Source of the DNA: Gammaproteobacteria bacterium
GTDB taxonomy: Bacteria; Pseudomonadota; Gammaproteobacteria; Pseudomonadales; Azotimanducaceae
Length of the DNA stretch: 64,000 bases
NCBI GenBank assembly: GCA_021773565.1
Contig: JAJFJZ010000011.1
Span: 34,319-98,318 of the forward strand
Reading direction: 5' to 3'
Shown here: positions 16,414 to 25,844 of the stretch, in pieces
Layout of the letters: every line of letters starts with the position of its first letter
Numbering within the stretch: the first letter of the stretch is position 1
The notes under the pieces: generated by a model
Database searches by the model: none
What the model was told of the DNA's origin: nothing
The model's input: only the letters and a program-made list of their open reading frames with translations
Made by a program: the position numbers and the translations under genes

Positions 16414-17733
16414 ATGAGTGAGGCAACTGCTACGCAAAAACCGGCATTTCGGACCCCGGAACAGGAACAGGCGGAGACCGGGGCTAATACGCCCGACCCG
16501 TATGAGATGCCGCTGGAAGAAATCAATCCTGTTAATGCCCACCTTTTCGCTGATAATCGATGGCAAGAGGTTTTTGAGCGACTGCGTGCCGAAGATCCCG
16601 TGCATTTTAACGAGATTAAGAGTGCGGGGCGGTACTGGTCACTGACGAAGTACAAGGATATTAAGGCGGTAGACTCGGACTGGGAGCATTTTTCTTCGGC
16701 CCATGGCATCACAATTGGCTTCCGCCTGGATGAAGAAATGCCAGAGGGCGTGTTTATTGGTACCAAACCCGCCTTTATTTCACAGGACCCACCCAGTCAT
16801 GCCGACCAACGCAAGACAGTTACAGGTGTCGTTGCTCCGAGCAATCTGGCGAAACTTGAACCCCTGATCCGCGAAAGAACCTGCAAGGTTCTGGACTCTT
16901 TGCCCGAGAATGAAACCTTTGATTGGGTTGAGATGGTGTCCATCGAACTCACCACCCTGATGCTGGCAACACTGTTTGATTTTCCATTGGAAGACCGGCG
17001 CAAGTTGACGCGGTGGTCTGATGTCGTATTTGCCATCCCCGAACCGGGTGGCGTGGTTGAAACCCAGGCAGAGAAGCGCCAGGAATTTATTGAGTGTGTT
17101 GCCTACTTCGCAAAACTGTGGGAAGAGCGAAAGGAAAATCCGGGAAACGACCTGGTATCCATGCTGGTGCATGGTGAGGCGACAAGGGATATGGAACCCA
17201 TGGAGCATTTGGGAAACCTTTTGTTGCTGATCGTGGGTGGTAATGACACAACGCGCAACTCCATGTCTGGCAGTGTCTATGCGCTGAACAAGTTTCCGGA
17301 ACAGTACGACAAACTGATAGCTAAACCTGAGCTGATTCCAAAAATGGTGGCTGAAATGATCCGCTGGCAAACACCGTTGTCCTACATGCGGCGAACGGCG
17401 ACGCAGGATATAGAAGTGGGTGGCAAGCAGATGAAAGCGGGTGACCAGGTGTTGATGTGGTACGTCTCGGGCAATCGCGATGAAGACGTTTTTGAGAATG
17501 CCAATGACCTGGTCATTGATCGCCCAAACGCACGACAGCATCTTGCGTTCGGATTTGGCATTCACCGTTGTATGGGTAATCGCCTTGCAGAAATGCAATT
17601 GCGCGTTCTGTGGGAAGAGATACTGGCACGATTCGAGAAAATTGAAGTGCAACAGGAGCCAGAACGTACTTTTTCGTCGTTCGTGAAAGGTTACACGAGC
17701 CTGCCAGTGAAGGTTAAACGCAAGGCAGGTTAG
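16414..17733 (+). CDS. cytochrome P450, CYP153-like alkane hydroxylase
   Basis: 439 aa, soluble. Heme-binding loop FGFGIHRCMGNRLAEMQLR near residue 373, with Cys the iron ligand. I-helix GGNDTTRNSMSGS near 268 and K-helix EMIRWQTPLSYMRRTA with the ExxR pair. The wording of these segments and FISQDPPSHADQRKTV match CYP153, which hydroxylates terminal carbons of medium-chain alkanes and needs a ferredoxin and ferredoxin reductase. Neither partner gene is adjacent, so they must come from elsewhere. Starts with GAGG upstream of the ATG at 16,414. Confidence 0.9.
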   Translation: MSEATATQKPAFRTPEQEQAETGANTPDPYEMPLEEINPVNAHLFADNRWQEVFERLRAEDPVHFNEIKSAGRYWSLTKYKDIKAVDSDWEHFSSAHGITIGFRLDEEMPEGVFIGTKPAFISQDPPSHADQRKTVTGVVAPSNLAKLEPLIRERTCKVLDSLPENETFDWVEMVSIELTTLMLATLFDFPLEDRRKLTRWSDVVFAIPEPGGVVETQAEKRQEFIECVAYFAKLWEERKENPGNDLVSMLVHGEATRDMEPMEHLGNLLLLIVGGNDTTRNSMSGSVYALNKFPEQYDKLIAKPELIPKMVAEMIRWQTPLSYMRRTATQDIEVGGKQMKAGDQVLMWYVSGNRDEDVFENANDLVIDRPNARQHLAFGFGIHRCMGNRLAEMQLRVLWEEILARFEKIEVQQEPERTFSSFVKGYTSLPVKVKRKAG

Positions 17734-17761
17734 CAAACCGGACTGCATGTGCAAGCGTCTC

Positions 17762-17822
17762 ACACTGTCCAAACAAACACGACGACTACTGGTTAACCGC
17801 GTCTGCTCAAGTCGCAGTTGTT
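17762..17822 (-). pseudogene. short remnant resembling the tail of the TPR gene
   Basis: About 60 bp between the P450 and asparagine synthetase genes align at roughly two thirds identity with the last codons of the TPR gene (about 22,803-22,862), for example AACACGAC and GTCTGC-CAAGT. Frame is interrupted. Short and diverged, so tentative. Confidence 0.35.
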
Positions 17823-17832
17823 TTTTCGGTGT

Positions 17833-19698
17833 TTAGTCGATGTAACGTCGAAACCAGAGTTCCAGCGCAGAACATCGAAATATGCGGTTTGTACCGCTGC
17901 CGTCGGCCTCGAAACGTGACACATGGTGCCTCAGTCCTTCAGGGTCAAAAATCCCGCGCGCGCTCATGCGCTGGGAATTTAACAACTTACAGAGTTCTCC
18001 GGTGTGCGGATTCACCCACTGCTCAAACGGTGTAGCAAAGCCGACCTTATCGCGACGGGACAGAATGCCTTGAGGAAGATCCTCCGCAAAAGCGCGCCGC
18101 ATGATATGTTTTGTTTCAGCGCCACGCATCTTGTCATCAAATGGCAGGCCGAACACAAACTCAACCAGCCGATGATCCAGGAACGGCAGCCGCGACTCAA
18201 CAGAGTGCCCCATACTAATTGCGTCGCCGAAGTGGAGTAGCTCCGGCAGCAAGCCTAATGCGTGATCGCTATACAAGGCATTGGTTAATGGGTCTGAATA
18301 AGGCGGGGGCGCCAAATTTGTGTTCGTGTGCTCCCGGTCATCAAGGCTGGCCGAGAGAATCGGCGGCACTGATGCCGAGCGCGGTGTGGTGCGAATACGC
18401 AACAGTTGCGGACGCGTGTTATTGAGCAGTTTAAAGGCGCTTATCATACGGGGTAGGCGGTGGTGCAAATTCCATGGACGCAACGTTCCAAGTTCCGCGC
18501 GGAGATAAGGTGCTGTGTAACGCTGTGGATAACCAGCCAACAACTCATCGGCACCCTGGCCTTCCAGTACTACGCGTGCCTTCGTGGATACCGCCTGTAG
18601 TAACTGCCAGCGAACAAGCTCTTGCCCCCGCCGGGGTGGTGTGTCCAGGTGCCAGGTAACAGACGCAAGATCTTCCAGAAAACGCTCAGACTTATACTCG
18701 ACGCGATGCAGAGGTATACCGGCGTGTGTTGCACTGAGCGTGGCATACCGACTCTCGTCGTATTCGAATCCCGGGAAGACCGCGGTGTACGCTTCCATAC
18801 TGGAAGTCTCTTTCTGTGCATGCACAGCGATTGAGGATGAGTCAAGGCCTCCACTGAGCAAGAGCGCAACCGGGACATCGGAGCGCAGTCGAATACGTAC
18901 CGCATCGCGAAATAACGCTCGAAAGGTCTCCATCGGGTGTTTGTAATCGTAGTGCTGCGATTGGTCCGTATAGCGCCAGTAAGGTATTTCGGAATGGCCA
19001 TTCTCGGTGACAACGAGGTTGTGTCCAGATGGCACCTGAAAGATATAGGCGAATGCGGTGTCGCGGCCGTTTTCGCATACATCCATAGTCATGTAACGGC
19101 GCACATATTGCAGATTGGGCGCCACCGGCAGCTCGTTAGCAGCGAGTAAGGCTTTCACTTCTGATGCGAAATAAAATGTATCGCCATGCCATGCGACGAA
19201 CAGGGGCTTTATCCCGAAACGATCACGCGAACACACCAGTCGACGTTGATGTACGTCCCAGATAACGTACGCCCACATTCCGTTGAAACGGCGTGCGCAA
19301 TTCTCCCCCCATTCTTCGTAGGCATGCACGATCACTTCCGTATCTGTACGTGTGCGGAATGTATGCCCGCATGCTTCAAGCTCCATCCGCAGTTCGATGT
19401 AGTTGTGGATGGCACCGTTGAATACTACAAATACATCGTTGGTTTCGTTGGCGATGGGCTGCCGCCCGGCAGTGCTCAGATCGACGATCGACAGTCGACG
19501 GCTGGCGAGCAATAGGTCGGGCACAAAGTCGGTGGTAAGCTGCTGACCTACCGATACGCGCGCGCGTAATGCGTCCGCAAGTAGATAACCGAAGTCATCC
19601 GGCCCTCTGTGAAAGAGAGTGTGTGCCATACATTCGATTCGCGCACTATCTGTTGGGTCGAGATTGTTACGACGCCACAATCCGGCAATACCGCACAT
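17833..19698 (-). CDS. asnB: asparagine synthetase, glutamine-hydrolysing
   Basis: 621 aa. Begins MCGIAGLW: after Met removal Cys2 is the nucleophile of the class II amidotransferase domain (about 1-210; FNGAIHNYIELRMELE, FNGMWAYVIWD). The synthetase domain follows, with the PP-loop LLLSGGLDSSSIAV near 280 and ADELLAGYPQRY near 385. Makes Asn, or amidates another carboxylate, from Asp, ATP and Gln. Such genes also occur in peptide and capsule modification clusters. Here it neighbours a JmjC/cupin protein and two acetyltransferases, so a specialised role is possible. Its C-terminal end is duplicated as a fragment at 12.7 kb. Confidence 0.92.
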   Translation of the reverse strand: MCGIAGLWRRNNLDPTDSARIECMAHTLFHRGPDDFGYLLADALRARVSVGQQLTTDFVPDLLLASRRLSIVDLSTAGRQPIANETNDVFVVFNGAIHNYIELRMELEACGHTFRTRTDTEVIVHAYEEWGENCARRFNGMWAYVIWDVHQRRLVCSRDRFGIKPLFVAWHGDTFYFASEVKALLAANELPVAPNLQYVRRYMTMDVCENGRDTAFAYIFQVPSGHNLVVTENGHSEIPYWRYTDQSQHYDYKHPMETFRALFRDAVRIRLRSDVPVALLLSGGLDSSSIAVHAQKETSSMEAYTAVFPGFEYDESRYATLSATHAGIPLHRVEYKSERFLEDLASVTWHLDTPPRRGQELVRWQLLQAVSTKARVVLEGQGADELLAGYPQRYTAPYLRAELGTLRPWNLHHRLPRMISAFKLLNNTRPQLLRIRTTPRSASVPPILSASLDDREHTNTNLAPPPYSDPLTNALYSDHALGLLPELLHFGDAISMGHSVESRLPFLDHRLVEFVFGLPFDDKMRGAETKHIMRRAFAEDLPQGILSRRDKVGFATPFEQWVNPHTGELCKLLNSQRMSARGIFDPEGLRHHVSRFEADGSGTNRIFRCSALELWFRRYID

Positions 19699-19853
19699 TT
19701 GGTTTGTCTCCCTGGAACCTGGAGTGAAGCTAACAAGTGAACAGGACGGTTCTCCTTTTAGCTATCAGTTCAATTATCCGTAAGCCTGTCATCCATCGTA
19801 TTCCAATGAGCAATTGCGGATTGGAGATGTTGATGTACCTGAGTACATGCGCC

Positions 19854-20735
19854 TTAGCGGCGCGTAGTAATACCAAACCGGTTGACCAGCTGTCGCTTAA
19901 TCAGCTGGCGCGATCCTGGTACGGTAAACCACTTTAGGCCAATTCCCAATAAGTGGATGAAGTTATAAGTTAGCGAAATACTGCTGCACGCAGTAAATAC
20001 CTCATGTGCCCATCCCATCGGAATGTATAAGGCCTCGCCAGGCTTAAGCTCAAATTGCCACATAGGCAAGCCTTCATAATTGGGTGTTTGACCTTGCAGA
20101 ACTTCAATTTTTCGAGCAGTGACCTTTTCAGCCGAAGCCAGATTGTTATCCCTCCACTGTTCTTTAGTGTCAGGCGGCAACAAAAAGCCACGCTTGGTTC
20201 CACTCACCTGGCAAAGAATGGCGCTCGAGTTCCAGGGATCCATATGCAACCCGGTCTCGGCTCCACGCGGTGAAAAATAGCACCCAAAAAGAGGGTACTT
20301 TCTTCGATTGGGCTCGCATGATAAAACATCAAACGGAAACAAATACAACGATTTTGGTAGAAAGTAGGGATTAGCCCAACCATCTTCCAGAATTCCATGC
20401 AGGACTTTCTGCTGCGATGGTGTCCAACATTGTGCTCGCACATAAGGAACTGCCTCAAGAAACTGAGGCGCATCTGCAGTTAACGTATCATAGGCCACGA
20501 ATGTATCGAGAAAATCGGTAAACGGTATTTGATCTGAGGATAACCTGTCAAAGTTGTAACCTTGCGGATGAACCATTTCCCGGCCGATTCTTGATCGGAA
20601 GAAGCCGACATCCCATATTGTCATACCGCTCCAACTTTCAAGCGCATCCGTAACGACAACGGGACGATTTTGTCTGAGATAATCGCACCTGAATTGCCTG
20701 CGACTCAGGTGGTCAATTTTGTCCACTGACTGCAT
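19854..20735 (-). CDS. JmjC/cupin-8 domain oxygenase-like protein
   Basis: 293 aa. Starts with FRCDYLRQNRPVVVTDALES, the usual opening of cupin_8/JmjC proteins. Fe(II) ligands are visible as GLHMDPWNSSAIL (H-x-D, about residue 173) and YIPMGWAHEVF (second His, about 251). LCQVSGTKRGFLLPP is the typical strand between them. Predicted 2-oxoglutarate/Fe(II)-dependent hydroxylase acting on a protein or small molecule in the cytoplasm. Transcribed in the same direction as asnB, but with a 155-bp gap downstream, so linkage is uncertain. Confidence 0.82.
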   Translation of the reverse strand: MQSVDKIDHLSRRQFRCDYLRQNRPVVVTDALESWSGMTIWDVGFFRSRIGREMVHPQGYNFDRLSSDQIPFTDFLDTFVAYDTLTADAPQFLEAVPYVRAQCWTPSQQKVLHGILEDGWANPYFLPKSLYLFPFDVLSCEPNRRKYPLFGCYFSPRGAETGLHMDPWNSSAILCQVSGTKRGFLLPPDTKEQWRDNNLASAEKVTARKIEVLQGQTPNYEGLPMWQFELKPGEALYIPMGWAHEVFTACSSISLTYNFIHLLGIGLKWFTVPGSRQLIKRQLVNRFGITTRR

Positions 20736-20988
20736 ACGCCTAGCCTAGCACACCACACCACCGCCAGTACTTTCCGAAAACAGCGGGATGCGATGTGCGA
20801 CAATCATTATGGTTAGGCATTTGGCAATCGGTTAGATTCAATAAAATTGATATTATGTACAGGTTGGAGATGTAGTTCTATACTCTAGCGCGCCACGCCT
20901 GGTGAATGGGACTGCTGCACATTGGAATTAACAACACATTAACAATTCGTCAACCACATTACATTTTGAGTGGCACAAGCTATCAGAC

Positions 20989-22038
20989 GTGAGCCGAGAG
21001 TTCGTAGATAAATGGGTATCCCTGGGCCGGGCAGCCTCGACTCCCAACATTTACCTGATGCCCGAATTTGTATTACCGGCACTTCGTCATCTGGAGGCTG
21101 GGAAGAACCACAGGATAGCAGTTGTATGGAATGCGGATTGCACCGTATTGCTGGCACTTGCTGTTTTTGTAGCGGTTTCGCCGAGTTGGAAGTTTCCATT
21201 CCCTAAACTGGTAGCCAGCCGGTCAAAACATAGTTTTCAATCGGGAATTCTCGTGCGGGAGGGTTACGATCCGGCGTTGAAGTACTTGCTTAATCAGATC
21301 ATCCATGAGTCGTGGTGTGCTATTGAATTTGGTGAACTTAGGGAGGATTCACTTCTCTACCAACAACTTAAAGATGCTGCGCAACAATTGAAGCTTGTAT
21401 GGATTTTGCACCGTCGTTACCAACGGGCAATGTTAATTGTGCGCCAAGGCGAGCGTTGGCGAGGTTATTTATCGCGCCATCGACATCGAAGAATGAATAG
21501 TAATCGCAAACGGCTGGCAGAGCTCGGAAAGGTTGAAACACGAATCTCGTTTGGAGAGGATATATCGGCGCAGGCGATACAGCGCTTTATTTACCTTGAG
21601 TCGCTTGGTTGGAAAGCGGACACCTCGCTTGCAGCGGCACAGCAGGAGCTCTGTTTTTTTCAGGAATTGGTGAGCGACTGTCGCTCAAGCAATATGATTT
21701 TTCTCTGTGAGTTGATCGCGGCAGGGGAGACTATCGCTGCAACTGTAAATTTTTGCGTCGACGGACTTGGCTTTGCATTTAAGGTAGGCGTTGATCCAGC
21801 ATTTGCCAAGTATTCCCCAGGTTATCTTGTTGAATACGGCTTCCTCGAAGCCATGGAACACACGGACTTCCCTTTTCGTGAAGTTGAGAGCGGTGCTCAG
21901 TCCGGTTCGTATATAGAAGCACTTTGGCCCGATCGCATAAACATTGTCAGCGGCGAATTTGTAGTGGGTGTGCTTCCTGTACTGTTTTCCAGATTCAAGC
22001 AAAAGCTCAAACCCATGTACCAGAGATTAAGGAGCTAA
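20989..22038 (+). CDS. GNAT acetyltransferase of the BioF2/CelD-like (Acetyltransf_6) type
   Basis: 349 aa from a GTG at 20,989. The frame is open back to 20,932 but offers no ATG, GTG or TTG there, so the N-terminus is uncertain. Opening TPNIYLMPEFVLPALRHLEA is the usual first element of this family. The middle has RRMNSNRKRLAELGKV and FIYLESLGWKADTSLAAAQQ, matching the Acetyltransf_6 core, which resembles FemAB folds. Such proteins often work in polysaccharide or lipid-linked assembly. Followed 7 bp later by a second acetyltransferase, so an operon. Confidence 0.75.
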   Translation: MSREFVDKWVSLGRAASTPNIYLMPEFVLPALRHLEAGKNHRIAVVWNADCTVLLALAVFVAVSPSWKFPFPKLVASRSKHSFQSGILVREGYDPALKYLLNQIIHESWCAIEFGELREDSLLYQQLKDAAQQLKLVWILHRRYQRAMLIVRQGERWRGYLSRHRHRRMNSNRKRLAELGKVETRISFGEDISAQAIQRFIYLESLGWKADTSLAAAQQELCFFQELVSDCRSSNMIFLCELIAAGETIAATVNFCVDGLGFAFKVGVDPAFAKYSPGYLVEYGFLEAMEHTDFPFREVESGAQSGSYIEALWPDRINIVSGEFVVGVLPVLFSRFKQKLKPMYQRLRS

Positions 22039-22045
22039 AACGAGT

Positions 22046-22654
22046 TTGTACTCAAAAATTCAGACCCTGCGCCACGGATTGCTAGGACAGCGTATCCTGG
22101 AACGATTGCGAAAAATCGGCCTAAACATCAATCCTTACTATCTGATTCGTGAGGGTGCTGGACCACTAGAGAATAACTGGTCCTGCCTGGATGCGGAATT
22201 TACCAGTCAGGTATTCTTGCAGAGTGATATGTCCGCTATGTGTGCGTGCACTGCATGGAATACACCGGAAGTTCTGCAACAAAGACTCGACAAGGGTCAC
22301 CTGTGCATTGTGCTCAAGCAACAACAACAGATTGTCGGTTATACCTGGGTGGATTTTAAGGAAGTAAACGACTCAGTCTGCGATATAGAGCTTCAGCCAG
22401 GAGAAGTATACTTGTATGACGCCTTTATCGCACCTGAGTACCGCGGTCGAGGACTGGCGTCATACATGAGAGTTGAGTGTTATCAGCAGGTGCGACGAGC
22501 CGGGGCCGATATTTTTTACAGTATTTCCGACTACTTCAATTCACCCGCGATTCGTTTTAAACAGAAACTGCATGCAAAATTTGTCCGCTTGTACCTGGAT
22601 GTTAAAGTGGGGCGCTTTCATGTGGGTCATTGGGTTCTGAAGGAATACCTTTAG
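22046..22654 (+). CDS. GNAT-family N-acetyltransferase
   Basis: 202 aa from a TTG at 22,046 with AAGGAG about 11 nt upstream, placed 7 bp after the previous stop. GNAT core: LYDAFIAPEYRGRGLASYMR, where R-G-R-G binds acetyl-CoA pyrophosphate, and a downstream ISDYFNSPAIRFKQKLHAKF that resembles the substrate-side helix. The N-terminal 45 residues (LRHGLLGQRILERLRKIGLN) precede the fold. Probably acts with the upstream Acetyltransf_6 protein. Substrate unknown. Confidence 0.8.
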   Translation: MYSKIQTLRHGLLGQRILERLRKIGLNINPYYLIREGAGPLENNWSCLDAEFTSQVFLQSDMSAMCACTAWNTPEVLQQRLDKGHLCIVLKQQQQIVGYTWVDFKEVNDSVCDIELQPGEVYLYDAFIAPEYRGRGLASYMRVECYQQVRRAGADIFYSISDYFNSPAIRFKQKLHAKFVRLYLDVKVGRFHVGHWVLKEYL

Positions 22655-22773
22655 ATTTTCGTCTGCTCGGATGCGGCTTCATCGTAGAGTAGCTGGGCCT
22701 GCCTGGATCCATAGTAATTCGGGCGTGTTGAAAGATAATCGGAAAAATTGTTGAAGTGGGTATAAAAACTCCC
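22651..22773 (-). pseudogene. remnant of a TetR gene related to the P450-linked TetR
   Basis: Minus strand reads GSFYTHFNNFSDYL, then NYYGSRQAQLLYDEAASEQ and stop. The intact TetR at 15,731 has GSFYHHFKSFEEYL and EYYGSEQAQLPFDEARAR at the same spacing. Only about 40 codons around the HTH exit helix remain, wedged between the GNAT and TPR stop codons. Confidence 0.7.
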
Positions 22774-22782
22774 CTAGCCTAC

Positions 22783-24405
22783 TTACTGACTCGGGTTCCT
22801 CATGTTGCCCAAACCAACACGACTTCCGTTAGCTGAACGTGTCTGCGCAAGTACAGTGGCACGATACTGCCCCGCGAGCCAGGTGTTGCCAAGACGCTTT
22901 GCTGCGTGTGCGGCACCAGTCAAGGCGTTTAATCTGTTGGGAGATACTGCCAACACTGCCTCATACTGCTCAAGCGCCTGTGCATCATTTCCAACTTCAA
23001 GCAGCATATCCGCATAGAGTTCGCGTGCTGGTAGCACCTCGCCCGGTGTTACCGGATGTTTGTCTACTGCGTCCTCTCTATCTGCAGCCGCAGCTGCTTG
23101 GAACAGGGCCCCTTCCTGATCGCCTTTAGCCAGTAAAATCCAGGATTGCACGGATTCGACATGTACCTCGACCTGTGCCCGAAAGTAGGCGGGGGTTGCC
23201 GGCGGCAAATTTGCCAGAATATCCTTTATGATAACCAGGTCCTGCGCCGCCTTTTCCGGTTGCTTGCTGCGTGCGCTACCAATTCCACGCGCGAAGAAGT
23301 GAATAGATTGCGCCCAGGGAAAATCCTTCCAGGCGAAGTCTTCACGCACGTGCCGTAATTGACTGGCTTCTTTCCACATGCGCCGTTCCAGTGCGTAACG
23401 TGCTGGTGCGGATGCGTAAGTAAAGGCAACCTTAAAGTTTTCGGTATCCGTTTTTTTGATGTTTCCCAGTCGCACCAGCAGCTGTTGTGCTTCATCGTCG
23501 CGACCCGTCTGCAGCATGGCATACATTAGATAGTCGATGCTGTGCAGGCCCTCGTCGTAGTGTCCAGGCAAGTGGGCACTGACGGTATATTCGGCGGCTG
23601 AGCGGGTTGAATCGTGGTTCGAGGAGAGCGATCTGTCCCAAAGACCGAGACGCGTGAATATGTGGGAGGGCATATGTTGTGCGTGGGCAGAATCAGGCGC
23701 TGCTTCGGCATAGGTCATCGCCGCATCCAGTGCCAGATGGGCAAGGCCTGGATAATCATAACTGTGAATCAAATAGTGCAAAACACCCGGGTGTGTGGGT
23801 TGCGATGCACGCACCCAGTTAAGCAAGCCCGCTGATTTGAACTGGTGTGCGTATGACTTGTCTCGGGGATCAGCACTGGCGAGCAATGAAAGTGCGTAGA
23901 ACATTGCGGCTTCCGGGTCCTGCAAATTATTGCTGTACACTCCGCTCATGCGGGACTCATATTCCCGAGCACGTTCGCGATGGCTTTGAACATCGTTACT
24001 GGAAAAAAAAGCTTTTAGCGCATCTATGTAACTCGATTCCCGGGCTGTGCTTTCCAGTTGCTCCGCAATTGCAAGCAAGGATGCACCGCTCTCAAGATCA
24101 GATTTACCGGGTGGCGCCCAAAGCGGATGCCAAATACTCATCGCCCCGCCCCAATACGCCATTGCACAATCGGGATCTTCATTAATGATCTCTTTGAATA
24201 GTTTCGTCGTCTCGGGATATTCGAAGGAATGCAGAAGCGTTATTGCCCGATTAAATGTTTCCTGCACGCCGGTCGAACAGGAATTCGAAAACTGTACTTG
24301 TCCTGGTTTTTTCTCCTCAGCTGATGCCGTGACTGAAATCATGAGGACTACGAAGATGAGCAGGCCAGTAGCTTTTTTGTCCCATCGGATATTGCGCGCA
24401 TTCAT
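22783..24405 (-). CDS. secreted tetratricopeptide repeat protein
   Basis: About 540 aa. Starts considered are 24,435 and 24,405; the latter (MNARNIRWDKK) gives a compact signal peptide, KKATGLLIFVVLMISVTASA, cleaved before EEKK. The mature part opens with FNRAITLLHSFEYPETTKLF and DPDCAMAYWGGAMSIWHPLW, a recurrent motif in periplasmic TPR proteins. Helical repeats run to the C-terminus (LEQYEAVLAVSPNRLNALTG). AQHMPSHIFTRLGLWD is a conserved-looking central block. Function unknown. Divergent from glgC, 142 bp away. A fragment of its tail may lie at 17.8 kb. Confidence 0.8.
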   Translation of the reverse strand: MNARNIRWDKKATGLLIFVVLMISVTASAEEKKPGQVQFSNSCSTGVQETFNRAITLLHSFEYPETTKLFKEIINEDPDCAMAYWGGAMSIWHPLWAPPGKSDLESGASLLAIAEQLESTARESSYIDALKAFFSSNDVQSHRERAREYESRMSGVYSNNLQDPEAAMFYALSLLASADPRDKSYAHQFKSAGLLNWVRASQPTHPGVLHYLIHSYDYPGLAHLALDAAMTYAEAAPDSAHAQHMPSHIFTRLGLWDRSLSSNHDSTRSAAEYTVSAHLPGHYDEGLHSIDYLMYAMLQTGRDDEAQQLLVRLGNIKKTDTENFKVAFTYASAPARYALERRMWKEASQLRHVREDFAWKDFPWAQSIHFFARGIGSARSKQPEKAAQDLVIIKDILANLPPATPAYFRAQVEVHVESVQSWILLAKGDQEGALFQAAAAADREDAVDKHPVTPGEVLPARELYADMLLEVGNDAQALEQYEAVLAVSPNRLNALTGAAHAAKRLGNTWLAGQYRATVLAQTRSANGSRVGLGNMRNPSQ

Positions 24406-24547
24406 TCCCTTTTCCCCATGGCTATTATTATTCAAGCAAGATAAAAGATGTTTTGATCAAAGACAGCATCTGCGACGACGAGTTTACACCGTGGATCATT
24501 GGCGTGATACTTTAGGAAGCATACATACCGGTTGACCAGGGATCCAA

Positions 24548-25840
24548 ATGGAAACAATAGTAGATGACCAAAGCAGCGAAGATGCCCGGTATATCAGCCG
24601 CCTCACAAGATCCACGCTTGCACTGGTTCTCGCGGGCGGGCAGGGCTCACGGCTCTACGAATTGACGGCGTGGCGCGCCAAACCCGCCCTGTACTTTGGC
24701 GGTAAGTTCCGTCTGATTGATTTCCCATTATCGAATTGCATCAACTCCGGCATTCGTCGCATTGGTGTTATTACGCAGTACAAGGCGCACTCACTCATTC
24801 GCCATCTGGTATATGGCTGGTCGTGGTTTCAGCCCGCACATCGTGAGTTTGTTGAAATTCTCCCGGCCTCGCAACGTGTGGATGGAGAGTGGTACCGGGG
24901 AACGGCGGACGCCGTTTATCAGAATCTCGATATTATTCGAACGCATACTCCCCGTTTTGTTTTGATACTCTCCGGAGACCATGTTTACAAAATGGACTAT
25001 GGTCCGTTTCTCGCGTCGCACAATGAGCGCGCGGCGGATATGTCAATCTGCTGTATCGAGGTGCCGGTCGAAGATGCCGCGGGTGAGCTCGGCGTCATTA
25101 CAGTCGATGAAACAGGGCGAATCATTGGCTTTGATGAAAAACCGCCAGAGCCAAACTCCATTCCCGGCAAGCCGGGCATCTGTCTGGCATCCATGGGTAA
25201 CTATGTTTTCAATACAGCTTTTCTCTATGAACAGGTAATCAAGGACGCGGACAGCAAAAAAACCGACCACGATTTCGGAAAAAATGTCATTCCCTCTATC
25301 ATCGGGAATTATCGCGTTTTTGCTTACGCTTTTTGCGATCAGGAAACCCGGAAACAGGCCTACTGGCGGGATGTCGGAACTCTGGATTCGTTTTGGGAGG
25401 CCAACATGGAGCTGGTTTCGGTGACACCGCAATTGGACATGTACGATAGTGAGTGGCCGATCACAACGTATCAGTGGCAGTCGTCGCCGGCGAAGTTTGT
25501 GTTTGACGACGAGGATCGACGCGGCGAGGCGATTCAGTCAATGGTTTCCGGTGGTTGCATCATATCCGGAGCTGCGGTCAAAGGATCATTGCTGTTCTCG
25601 CGCTGTAAAATCCATTCATACAGCAAGGTTACCGATTCTGTCATTCTGCCGGATGTCGAGATTGGTGAAAACTGTCGCATAAACCGTGCGATTATTGATC
25701 GAGGTGCGGTAATCGAGTCGGGATCGGTGATCGGTGAGGATGCCGAGGCGGATCGCGCCAGAGGATTTCGTGTTACCAAAAAAGGCATAACGCTGGTGAC
25801 GCCGAATATGCTGGGCCAAGACATGCATTTCACAAGATAG
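24548..25840 (+). CDS. glgC: glucose-1-phosphate adenylyltransferase
   Basis: 430 aa. Makes ADP-glucose from ATP and glucose-1-phosphate, the committed step of glycogen synthesis. N-terminal catalytic domain with [52 protein letters not shown] and [13 protein letters not shown]-terminal left-handed beta-helix from about residue 300 with hexapeptide-like turns ([20 protein letters not shown]). First gene of a seven-gene glycogen operon; glgA begins 4 bp after its stop. Length and motifs match the E. coli enzyme. Confidence 0.97.
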   Translation: METIVDDQSSEDARYISRLTRSTLALVLAGGQGSRLYELTAWRAKPALYFGGKFRLIDFPLSNCINSGIRRIGVITQYKAHSLIRHLVYGWSWFQPAHREFVEILPASQRVDGEWYRGTADAVYQNLDIIRTHTPRFVLILSGDHVYKMDYGPFLASHNERAADMSICCIEVPVEDAAGELGVITVDETGRIIGFDEKPPEPNSIPGKPGICLASMGNYVFNTAFLYEQVIKDADSKKTDHDFGKNVIPSIIGNYRVFAYAFCDQETRKQAYWRDVGTLDSFWEANMELVSVTPQLDMYDSEWPITTYQWQSSPAKFVFDDEDRRGEAIQSMVSGGCIISGAAVKGSLLFSRCKIHSYSKVTDSVILPDVEIGENCRINRAIIDRGAVIESGSVIGEDAEADRARGFRVTKKGITLVTPNMLGQDMHFTR

Positions 25841-25844
25841 GCCG

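Noticed and set aside
16780..17772. 330-codon open frame on the minus strand
   Set aside because: It lies fully antisense to the well-supported P450, has low-complexity His/Leu/Cys composition and no recognisable motif.
18570..19082. 170-codon minus-strand frame inside asnB
   Set aside because: Out-of-frame shadow of the asparagine synthetase gene on the same strand.
19833..19848. ATGTAC-CTGA-GTACAT hairpin upstream of asnB
   Set aside because: A 6-bp perfect dyad is frequent by chance and nothing around it (T-run, promoter spacing) supports a terminator or operator.
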